Source: Rhodobacteraceae bacterium DSL-40 (GTDB lineage Bacteria > Pseudomonadota > Alphaproteobacteria > Rhodobacterales > Rhodobacteraceae). Taken from it: a stretch of 64,000 nt of DNA. Made by a program: the position numbers and the translations under genes. Shown piece by piece: positions 20,981 to 28,141 of the stretch. The notes beneath the pieces were generated by a model. That model saw nothing but the letters and a program-made list of their open reading frames with translations, was not told the origin of the DNA and did not search any database. Location of the stretch: the NCBI GenBank assembly GCA_003258405.1, contig QKPN01000005.1, positions 124,001 to 188,000 on the forward strand, read 5' to 3'. Each line of letters begins with the position of its first letter. The first letter of the stretch is position 1.

Positions 20981-22090
20981 TCAGGCGGCCGCGAGCCGTG
21001 CCGCCACGGCTTCGGCAATGGCGAGGGAAGAGGTGAGGCCGGGGCTTTCGATGCCGTAGAGATTGACGAGCCCGTCCATCCCGTGCGTTTCCGGCCCTTC
21101 GATCGTGAAATCGGTTGCCGCGCCGCCGGCGGGGGCGAGCTTGGGGCGAATGCCGGTGTAGCTCGGGCTCAGCGCACCTTCGGCAAGGTCGGGCCAGTAG
21201 CGCCGGATCGCGTCGTAGAACACATCGCCGCGCTGCGCATCGAGGCTGTAGTCGATGCCGTCGATCCATTGCGTGTCCGGCCCGAAGCGCCCGGCGCCAC
21301 CCATGTCGAGCGTGAGATGGACGCCGAGGCCATCCCGCTCGGGCACGGGATAGATGAGGCGCGAGAAGGGGACATGGGCCGAGACGCTGAAGTAGTTGCC
21401 CTTGCAATAGAAGATCTCGCGCCGGTGTTCGGGCGCGAGCCCGTCGATCCCGTCAGCGACGTGGCCTGCGAAGAGGCCGGCCGCATTGACGAGGCGGTTG
21501 CTTCCGATCACGAGCTTGCCGTCGCGGCCTTCGGTCTCGATCTCGAACCCGCCCGCAGTTGCGCGTGCGGCGATGAAGCCGGTCTCGAAGGCGATCATGC
21601 CGCCATGATCCTCGATTTCCCCCTGCAGGCTCAGCATGCAGGCATGGCTGTCGACGATTCCGGTAGAGGGGGAGAGCAGGCCAGCCTCTCCGCGGAGCGC
21701 AGGTTCCATGCGGCGGAGGTCGGCCGCATCCAGCGGCTGGAGGTCCGTCACGCCATTGACCGCAGCCTTGGCGGCGATGCCTTCGAGCGCCGGGACCTGA
21801 TCCGTTTCGGTCGCGACAATGATCTTTCCCAGGCGCTTGTGCGGGACACCGTGGCTTTCGCAATACTCGTAGAGAAGGTGTTTGCCCCGCACACACATCT
21901 CGGCCTTTGCCGAACCGGCGCTGTAGTAGATCCCGGCGTGGATAACCTCGGAATTGCGCGAGCTCGTGTGACTGCCGATCATGTGCTCGCGTTCGAGCAC
22001 GATGACCTCGTTGCCTGCCTTCGCGAGGCTTCGGGCGACGGCAAGGCCGACGATGCCCGCACCCACAACCACGCAATCAACCCGATCCAT
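20981..22090 (-). CDS. FAD-dependent oxidoreductase, L-2-hydroxyglutarate oxidase-like (LhgO)
   Basis: 369 residues from ATG at 22090, chosen because GAGGT lies 8 nt upstream and the dinucleotide-binding motif VVVGAGIVGLAVARSLAKAG then falls at residues ~6-25; a longer frame to 22153 would add an odd 21-residue head. DAO-type fold: NSEVIHAGIYYSAGSAKAEMC, a second FAD contact GSNRLVNAAGLFA, and C-terminal GIESPGLTSSLAIAEAVA. These marks match LhgO/YgaF-type oxidases that turn L-2-hydroxyglutarate into 2-oxoglutarate. Substrate assignment is by family only. Confidence 0.8.
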   Translation of the reverse strand: MDRVDCVVVGAGIVGLAVARSLAKAGNEVIVLEREHMIGSHTSSRNSEVIHAGIYYSAGSAKAEMCVRGKHLLYEYCESHGVPHKRLGKIIVATETDQVPALEGIAAKAAVNGVTDLQPLDAADLRRMEPALRGEAGLLSPSTGIVDSHACMLSLQGEIEDHGGMIAFETGFIAARATAGGFEIETEGRDGKLVIGSNRLVNAAGLFAGHVADGIDGLAPEHRREIFYCKGNYFSVSAHVPFSRLIYPVPERDGLGVHLTLDMGGAGRFGPDTQWIDGIDYSLDAQRGDVFYDAIRRYWPDLAEGALSPSYTGIRPKLAPAGGAATDFTIEGPETHGMDGLVNLYGIESPGLTSSLAIAEAVAARLAAA

Positions 22091-22193
22091 GCCAGACCTC
22101 ACACCTAACGCACGACTTTGGCTCTCTCTAGAGCATGGCGCGGCGTCTGGCAAAAACGCAATTGAAGGTTGATTTACGGGCCGAGGATCCTGG

Positions 22194-22246
22194 CCTCAGC
22201 CCATATTGCAGTTCGGGCTTTCCCGCGTGATCCGCACGTCATGGAC
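22194..22246 (-). repeat. Displaced copy of the guaB 3' end (left attachment-site candidate)
   Basis: These 53 bp match the last bases of guaB at 31906-31958 at about 49 positions, with a 22-bp identical core (22210-22231 and 31922-31943). Read on the minus strand it encodes VHDVRITRESPNCNMG and a stop, nearly the GuaB C-terminus [16 protein letters not shown]. Similarity stops abruptly upstream, so this is a gene tail, not a whole gene copy. Confidence 0.85.
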
Positions 22247-22342
22247 ATCCTATCACGCAGCTGGTTTGCCTTGTTTCCCCGGCTTCTGCACAATTGAGCA
22301 GCTACCGGGAACCCGACCGACATCCAGAAGCCTGATGTCCGA

Positions 22343-22975
22343 TCACGTCCAAACGTCGGCGTTCTCGGACATGTCACGCCGGCAGCCAACGCCCGACATG
22401 CTGGACGTAGCGCCATAACCGGTGCCGCCCCGGATCAATCCGTCTTTCGGCATCAATCCGTCTGGCCTTGCCAAGTCCATGCGTTTCTCCTGAAGCCACC
22501 GGATAATCTCCTCTTCCCGCGGCACGAGCTGTTCGGCCAGATCGCCGGCGAAGGTCCGCAGGGCAGGCAGATTCAGACCGTTCACCCCGACCACGACCGG
22601 AATGTCTCGACTGAGCGCATCAACGATCAGGCCACAGAACCCGTGCCCTGACGCTTCCCGCGTGCCGAATTTGTTGACGATCATGACTTCGGCGCCGTCA
22701 AGACCTGCTGCGGCCGCGACGACCGCCATTTCAAGCGCTCCCGCATCCAGCCTGCACCCGCGCGATCCCGAGCCCAAATTCTGGTGGATGGGAAGGGTCG
22801 GCCCGTCCGGTAGGACGCGCAAGGCGGTCTCGCACGGATGCCGGTCAGCGTCGGCAGGCTCGGTCTGGACGACACCCGCGAGGCGGACCCCGTCACGGCG
22901 CAGGCGCTCGGCGAGGGCTGCCAGTGCCAGTGCCGCCGCGCCACGCCCTTCCATCATCAGATAGCCAAACTTCAC
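22343..22975 (-). CDS. DUF2478 protein (molybdenum-associated, function unknown)
   Basis: About 210 residues from GTG at 22975, preferred because AGGTGA lies 7 nt upstream; an ATG at 23026 is possible but gives an atypical head. Family marks: KFGYLMMEGRGAAALALAAL, LAGVVQTEPAD, LRVLPDGP, QNLGSGSRGCRLD, VMIVNKFGTREASGHGF and PVVVGVNGLNLPAL. The family looks like a small P-loop-like/NTPase-related protein often sited near molybdate transport or molybdoenzyme genes; its job is not established. It follows dorA on the same strand after a 216-bp gap with a strong hairpin, so it may be separately transcribed. Confidence 0.75.
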   Translation of the reverse strand: MKFGYLMMEGRGAAALALAALAERLRRDGVRLAGVVQTEPADADRHPCETALRVLPDGPTLPIHQNLGSGSRGCRLDAGALEMAVVAAAAGLDGAEVMIVNKFGTREASGHGFCGLIVDALSRDIPVVVGVNGLNLPALRTFAGDLAEQLVPREEEIIRWLQEKRMDLARPDGLMPKDGLIRGGTGYGATSSMSGVGCRRDMSENADVWT

Positions 22976-23058
22976 GCTCACTTCACCTGGTATGGTGCCC
23001 CCAGGTCCGCAGAGAGGCGCTTCCACCCGGTTGCGGGCCTGCCCCTCTGGACCAGAAC

Positions 23059-23089
23059 CTTTTCAGACGGCATTGCCGTCTGAAAAGGA
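23059..23089. terminator. Bidirectional terminator-like hairpin with paired Neisseria-type DNA-uptake words
   Basis: A perfect inverted repeat of 15 bp arms (23059-23073 and 23075-23089) around one central base. The top of the stem holds GCCGTCTGAA on both strands. The minus strand carries the full 12-mer ATGCCGTCTGAA (23063-23074); the plus strand carries TTGCCGTCTGAA (23074-23085). Outer bases gacca/tggtc extend the pairing. A GC-rich stem flanked by TTTT/AAAA, lying after dorA, is consistent with an intrinsic terminator. Confidence 0.75.
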
Positions 23090-23108
23090 CTTTGGTCAAA
23101 TCGATAAC

Positions 23109-23162
23109 CTGGAGCGAAATCCATTCTTCAAGCTGTTTCAGTTTGAACCGTTTTCGCTCCAG
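23109..23162. repeat. Nested inverted repeat in the dorA 3' region
   Basis: ctggagcgaaa (23109-23119) pairs exactly with tttcgctccag (23152-23162). Inside the loop, ttcaagctg (from 23127) can pair with cagtttgaa with one G-T pair. The two nested stems sit directly after the dorA stop on the minus strand, before the uptake-word hairpin. It could be an mRNA 3'-end structure or a protein-binding site. A 16-bp piece of its loop (23130-23145) recurs at 31781-31796 near the other end of the island. Confidence 0.55.
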
Positions 23163-23191
23163 CCGCACCGATCCGACGTTATGGCGAACGA

Positions 23192-25660
23192 TCAGCTGGC
23201 CGGTTGGCTGAAGACCGTGACCGGCGGCAGCGGACCGTCGAACCGCTCGACATCTGCGACGCCAGTGTGACCGCAATTGCCTTGAGCCAGTTTCGATGTG
23301 GCGATACCGGTCGTGAGCGTGTTGACGTCACCATAGACGCAAAGGCTCCCGATCTGCCGCGGGTTTTCAGGATCGAACCAGCCGCCTTCGTTGATGCGAA
23401 CGACCCCCGGCATGATTTCATCGGTGATCTTCAGACCGGCGAGCAGCTGGCCGCGATCGTTGAAGACGCGCACCACGTCACCGTCCTTGAGCCCGCGCTG
23501 CTCTGCATCCGCCGGGTTCATCCAGCACGGCTCGCGCCCCTTGATCTCGTAGGTCTCGCGGTTGACCGTGCCGCAGAGCTGGGAGTGCAGCCGCATCTGC
23601 GGGTGGTTTGCCGCAAGGTGCAGCGGATATTGGGTCGTGGGACCGGCAAGGCGTTCGATCGGCTCCATCCAGGTCGCATGGGGCGGGCAGTCGTCATAGC
23701 CGTACCGCTCGATCGCCGTCGAATAGAGCTCGAACTTGCCCGACGCCGTGCCCAGCGCGTTCAGCAACGGATCCTCTCGGAAGTCGGCGTGGCGAACGAA
23801 TTCCTCCTGGGCCTCGGTCACCGGGAAGGCGAGCGGCTTGTTGCTGTCCCAGAAGACCTCGAAGACCGGCATCTCCATGCCCTTGGCACGGGACTCGATC
23901 TTTGCCGCCTCGTAGATGTTCCGGATCCAATCCATTTCGGTCAGGCCCTGGGTGAAGGCGTAGCCTTGGCCGAGCTGTTCGGAAATGGCCGCGAAGATGT
24001 CGAAATCGCTGCGGGCCTCGAAGACCGGATCGACCACCTTCTTCATCGGGACGATGTGGCTGAGAGCATAGTCTCCGACCTGCTCGATGTCGTTGCGTTC
24101 GTAGGAGGTCGTCGCCGGAAGCACGATGTCGGCGTGCCGCGCCGAGGCCGTCCATTGAACGTCATGCACAACGAAGGTGTCGAGATTGCGCCAGGCGCGC
24201 AGCATCTCGTTGCGGTCCTGATGGTGTGAGAAGGGATTGCCACCCACCCAGTAGGCCATCTTCACGAGCGGCAGCTCGATCTCGTGGCCATTGAACTGCA
24301 TCGTCTTGCCGGGGTTGAGCAACGTCTCGACGAAGCGCGAAACGGGGATCGAGACCGAGCCGCTCTGCGCCAGCCACGCAGCGCCCTCGTTCGCCTGCCC
24401 CGAAGCATCATCGATCGCCTTCAGGATCGGCGTGGTATGGGTCGGAGACCCACCCGACGCGTAGTGGTAGCTCAGCCCGTAGCCACCACCCGGCAGACCG
24501 ATCTGGCCCAGCATCGCGGCCAGCGTGATCAGCATCCAGTGGATCTGTTCGCCGTGGTGCTGACGCTGCGTCGAATAGCCGAGCGCAAGCATCGTGCGGT
24601 TCCCGGCGAAGCGTCTGGCCAGATCGCGAAGCGTCTCCGCCGGCAGGCCGCAGATCTCGGCCGCCCAGTCTGCGGTCTTCGGCGTGCCATCGCTCTGGCC
24701 GAGCAGATAAGGCAGGAACTTGTCGAAACCCGACGTGTAGCGATCGAGGAATGCCTGGTCGTGAAGTCCCTCTTCGTAGAGCGTGTGAGCAATGCCGAGC
24801 ATCATCGCGACATCGGTCTGCGGGCGCGGTGCGATCCACTCGCCGTTCAGTTCCGCGCAGGTTTCGGTCCGCACGGGGTCGATGCAGATGACCGGCGTCC
24901 CTGCCGCCTTCATCAGCGCGACACCGGGCCAGGCGCCATGGTCCGCCACCTGCCAGGAGATCTGCGAATTGTTGAGCGGATTGCAGCCCCAGAAGACCAT
25001 CAGCTCGCAATTTTCTGCGAGGTTGTTCCAGGTCGTGCATTGCTCGTAGACCTCGAGCGAGCCCGAGACATAGGGCAGGATCACCTGCGCCGCACCGGTC
25101 GAATAATCGCCCGTGCTGTTGGTGTAGCTGCCGGTGAGGTTGAGCATCCGGCGCAGCAGGGTCTGGCAGTTGTGGAGCTTGCCCGGGCTCTTCCAGCCAT
25201 AGGAACCGGCAAAGAGCGCCTGCTGGCCATAGGTTTCGCGCACGCGCACGATCTCGTTGGCGACCAGTTCAATTGCCTGTTCCCAGCTCACCCGCACGAA
25301 ATCGCCCGCGCCGCGGCCGTCCGGATCGGCTCCGGGACCCTGCTCGAGCCAAGCCCGCCGGACCATGGGATAACGGATCCGGGACTCTGAATAGAGTGAG
25401 TCCAACACGCCGGGGAGCTGCGGCGACGGATGCGGATCCCCCTCCCACGGTTTGAACTCGACCGCGCGGCCATCCTCGACCACACCGTAGAAGACACCCC
25501 AGTGGCAGCCCGAGAGCACGCCCTGCGTGCCGGTCTGAGCGACGGCTCCACGCGCGAAGAGGGGCAGGCTGGCCAGGCCGAGCGCGGCGGCGGATCCTTT
25601 GAGGAAGGTCCGCTTTGAAAGCGATGGGCCGTTCAGTTTCGGCTCGCAATTCTTGGTCAT
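23192..25660 (-). CDS. dorA: Periplasmic molybdopterin DMSO/TMAO reductase (DorA-like)
   Basis: 822 residues, the size of Rhodobacter DorA. A Tat signal is at ~15-42 (SKRTFLKGSAAALGLASLP). Molybdenum is bound through Ser187 in GDYSTGAAQV (Ser147 of mature DorA). Tyr154 and Trp156 in GSYGWKSPG match Tyr114 and Trp116 of DorA; E. coli TorA lacks this Tyr, so DMSO use is favoured over strict TMAO use. Further cofactor contacts are VFWGCNPL, IDPVRTETC, LGYSTQRQHHGEQ, WVGGNPFSHHQDRN and the C-terminal QGNCGHTGV. It is terminal reductase for anaerobic respiration, and last gene of the cytochrome-torD-dorA operon, 11 bp after torD. Confidence 0.93.
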   Translation of the reverse strand: MTKNCEPKLNGPSLSKRTFLKGSAAALGLASLPLFARGAVAQTGTQGVLSGCHWGVFYGVVEDGRAVEFKPWEGDPHPSPQLPGVLDSLYSESRIRYPMVRRAWLEQGPGADPDGRGAGDFVRVSWEQAIELVANEIVRVRETYGQQALFAGSYGWKSPGKLHNCQTLLRRMLNLTGSYTNSTGDYSTGAAQVILPYVSGSLEVYEQCTTWNNLAENCELMVFWGCNPLNNSQISWQVADHGAWPGVALMKAAGTPVICIDPVRTETCAELNGEWIAPRPQTDVAMMLGIAHTLYEEGLHDQAFLDRYTSGFDKFLPYLLGQSDGTPKTADWAAEICGLPAETLRDLARRFAGNRTMLALGYSTQRQHHGEQIHWMLITLAAMLGQIGLPGGGYGLSYHYASGGSPTHTTPILKAIDDASGQANEGAAWLAQSGSVSIPVSRFVETLLNPGKTMQFNGHEIELPLVKMAYWVGGNPFSHHQDRNEMLRAWRNLDTFVVHDVQWTASARHADIVLPATTSYERNDIEQVGDYALSHIVPMKKVVDPVFEARSDFDIFAAISEQLGQGYAFTQGLTEMDWIRNIYEAAKIESRAKGMEMPVFEVFWDSNKPLAFPVTEAQEEFVRHADFREDPLLNALGTASGKFELYSTAIERYGYDDCPPHATWMEPIERLAGPTTQYPLHLAANHPQMRLHSQLCGTVNRETYEIKGREPCWMNPADAEQRGLKDGDVVRVFNDRGQLLAGLKITDEIMPGVVRINEGGWFDPENPRQIGSLCVYGDVNTLTTGIATSKLAQGNCGHTGVADVERFDGPLPPVTVFSQPAS

Positions 25661-25671
25661 AACCTGTCCTT

Positions 25672-26331
25672 TCAGATCGAAGCCGCAGCGGAGGGCCGGT
25701 CGGATCCGGCCACGCCCGATCGGGCTTGTCTTGTTCTTTTGGCAAACGCGGTCAGCAGGAGCGCGACGGCCCCGTAGAATCCGCTGCGATCTGCCTCGGC
25801 GAGGGAAGCCGCGAACCGGTCGATCCAGTCCAATTCGTCGAGCAGGGCGGGGACGATATCGGAGCGGTCCCGCCGCAACGCCTCCGCCAGTGCCGCAAGT
25901 TGGATTGCGACATGGTCGGGAGGTTCGCAGCACCCTTCGGCCACATGTATGTCCAGCCCGCGAAGAAGCCGCTGCATCCGGCCAACGGCAGGGCCGAAGA
26001 GGCGGCCGGTACCATCCCAGACGCTGGCATAAGGCGGGAGGCCGCGCTGCCTGAAGATACCCTCGAACAAGGCCGTATGCCGCCGCTGGAGCGCGATGAC
26101 CGCTTCGGCCACGGGACCGACCGACAGGTGCCGACAGAGCGCGGCCGTCGCATCCGGCTGGCAAAGAAGTGCCCCGATCTGCTGGAGCGCAGCCTGTCCC
26201 TCGATCGAGCGGGCGGCTTCAAGGCGCGCCGCGTCGGGCGGGTTCAGGAACTGAAGAGCGAGCCAGTCCGCAATCAGGGCAAGATCGGCAGAAGACACTT
26301 CGGAGGGCGCGGAATGTGGGACAGCGTTCAT
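25672..26331 (-). CDS. torD: TorD-family chaperone for the molybdoenzyme
   Basis: 219 residues, mostly helical. TorD/DmsD-type features include an N-terminal helix, YASVWDGTGRLFGPAVGRMQRLLRG with the family pattern before EPPDHVAIQLAALAEAL, and a DELDWIDRFAASL helix. Such proteins bind the Tat signal of the apo-reductase and hold it for cofactor loading. Its ATG overlaps the cytochrome stop by 4 bp, and dorA follows after 11 bp. Confidence 0.88.
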   Translation of the reverse strand: MNAVPHSAPSEVSSADLALIADWLALQFLNPPDAARLEAARSIEGQAALQQIGALLCQPDATAALCRHLSVGPVAEAVIALQRRHTALFEGIFRQRGLPPYASVWDGTGRLFGPAVGRMQRLLRGLDIHVAEGCCEPPDHVAIQLAALAEALRRDRSDIVPALLDELDWIDRFAASLAEADRSGFYGAVALLLTAFAKRTRQARSGVAGSDRPSAAASI

Positions 26332-27953
26332 TCGACGCCTCCATCACTCTCGTTCAGATCCTTCGAGTGGTTCTGAAGGTAGGCGAGGATCAGACGATAC
26401 TGATCATCGTTGAAGGAGGTGAACCGACGCATCGATTTCATCGTGCCGATCCATTGGTTCGCCGTGAAATGAGTCTTCTGTGGCAGGACGTGACACGCCG
26501 CACAGGCCTTCTGGAAGGTATCCTGGCTGTAGCTCCACACCGCACCGCGATCGTCGTTGAGATCCGTCGCGTCCGACCAGAGCGTGATCTCGACCGGGAC
26601 CCAGGACTGGCCGGTATCGGCATCGGTCTCGGGTTCGCCGCGCTGGACAGCGTCGGCTGCCGCATCCGAGAGAACGGCCATCATGACCCGCTGACCCTTC
26701 GCCTGATAGATAACGGACGGAGCGTCGGTCATCTGCCAGCCTTCGATCCGCAAGCCGGCCTTGTCTCCATCTCTGGCGGTGACTGTGGCAAGGGCGCCGC
26801 CCAGCAGCTTCCCCTGCTCTTCAGAGCCGCTATCGACATCGGCCGCGTCGAGCCAGACATCCTTCGTTCCGACCACCGTTGCCTGGGCGCCCTGAGCGAT
26901 TTCCGAAGCCGGCGAGATGGGCAAGTTCGGTGCCGCCGCAATCGCGGTTTCGAGCATGACCAGTTCGTCGGTGTGATTCGGCTCCGGCATGCCCGGCGCG
27001 GGTTCGTGAACAGCGGGCACGTGCTTGAGATAGAGTGCCATGGCCTGCACGTCGTCAAACGGCAGTTTCGACGTATTCAGGATGACTTCGGCCATATCTC
27101 CGTCGGCCGACCGTCCGACCGGGTTGACGCCCGTGTGGAGATAGTTCGCGATCGACGCCTCGGACCAGAAACCGATCCCGGTCTCGTCGGGCGTGATGTT
27201 GGGGAACCAGCCGGTCCCATCGGTATTCGGTCCGCCGCCATAGCGCTTCGAGGCGATCACGTTGCCCATGAGCCCGCGCGGCGAATGGCATTCGGCGCAA
27301 TGGCCCGGACCTTCCACCAGATACGCCCCCTTGTGGTAGGCTTCGGGGTCTGCACCTTCGGGGACCGGGCCCGGCTCGAAGCGTTGCCCATCAAGAAACG
27401 CAAGGCGCCAGACGCCAACGCCACGGCGGATGTTGTAGGGGAACTTCAGGTCGTGCTCGGGCACGGCGTCGGTTTCAGCCGGCAAGGTCATCATGTAGGC
27501 ATAGAGGTCGCGGACATCTTCGCCGGTCAGACGCTGGTAGGACGTGTAGGGAAATGCGGGGTAGAGGTTCTGCCCGTCCGGCCACACGCCATCCGGCCCG
27601 ACCCCTTCGCGCAGCGCACGGTCAAACTGGGCGAGCGTCCAGTCGCCGATGCCGTGTTCCTTGTCAGGTGAGATATTCGGCATGTGGAACACGCCGAACT
27701 GCGTGTCGAGACTCCGACCGCCACCCAGGATGGTATCGTCTTCCTGTCCGGGCGTGGCATGGCAGGTGGCACAATCCGATGCGACGAATACGAAACGCCC
27801 GTTTGCGAGGTCCGCGCCCTCGAGCGAGGGGAGATCGCGGTCGGGATGCGTGGCCGACCAGGTCCAGGGAGAGGTCAGGACGACGAAGCCGAGCCCGCCC
27901 AGAACCAAAAGGCTCCCCCCGAGTCCAAGAAGTGTCCTGCGATTGAAGCTCAT
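26328..27953 (-). CDS. Chimeric three-heme cytochrome c with TorC/DorC-type C-terminus
   Basis: 541 residues, start at 27953 chosen for a GGAGG 8 nt upstream. A membrane anchor is at ~5-26. Residues ~45-305 resemble the cytochrome subunits of membrane alcohol/gluconate dehydrogenases, with hemes at CATCH (61-65) and CAECH (219-223). Residues ~355-541 match the C-terminal part of TorC/DorC, with the third heme in ACAACHVLPQKTHFTANQW (CAACH 484-488) and the tail AYLQNHSKD. The NapC/NirT-type tetraheme quinol-oxidising half of TorC is missing. It should pass electrons to DorA in the periplasm, but its electron donor is unclear. First gene of the operon. Confidence 0.88.
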   Translation of the reverse strand: MSFNRRTLLGLGGSLLVLGGLGFVVLTSPWTWSATHPDRDLPSLEGADLANGRFVFVASDCATCHATPGQEDDTILGGGRSLDTQFGVFHMPNISPDKEHGIGDWTLAQFDRALREGVGPDGVWPDGQNLYPAFPYTSYQRLTGEDVRDLYAYMMTLPAETDAVPEHDLKFPYNIRRGVGVWRLAFLDGQRFEPGPVPEGADPEAYHKGAYLVEGPGHCAECHSPRGLMGNVIASKRYGGGPNTDGTGWFPNITPDETGIGFWSEASIANYLHTGVNPVGRSADGDMAEVILNTSKLPFDDVQAMALYLKHVPAVHEPAPGMPEPNHTDELVMLETAIAAAPNLPISPASEIAQGAQATVVGTKDVWLDAADVDSGSEEQGKLLGGALATVTARDGDKAGLRIEGWQMTDAPSVIYQAKGQRVMMAVLSDAAADAVQRGEPETDADTGQSWVPVEITLWSDATDLNDDRGAVWSYSQDTFQKACAACHVLPQKTHFTANQWIGTMKSMRRFTSFNDDQYRLILAYLQNHSKDLNESDGGVE

Positions 27954-28036
27954 GGTCATTGCCTCCGGTCCGGCCGACAGAGATAGGACGGCCACGCAGG
28001 GCATAGCACTTGCGTCCATGGCAAAGGCTGACAGCT

Positions 28037-28063
28037 TGTAAATGGATGTAAACGTCATGTAAA
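28037..28063 (+). promoter_or_regulatory. Three phased TGTAAA direct repeats, candidate response-regulator (TorR/DorR-type) sites
   Basis: tgtaaa occurs at 28037-28042, 28047-28052 and 28058-28063, with starts 10 and 11 bp apart, so on one face of the helix. They lie in the 188-bp gap between the divergent reductase operon and the kinase-regulator operon. Enterobacterial TorR also binds tandem direct decamers in this position, although with a different sequence. Binding by the regulator encoded at 30460 is inferred. Confidence 0.55.
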
Positions 28064-28141
28064 AACGGTTCGATCTGGGCAGGCGCTGCGCCGGGAGCTT
28101 GACGGCCGGACAGATGCGCCTGCGTCCCAACTGCCAGCGAT

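Noticed and set aside
22174-22416. Small gene overlapping the left repeat
   Set aside because: The frame only reflects the displaced guaB tail read out of frame plus the DUF2478 end.
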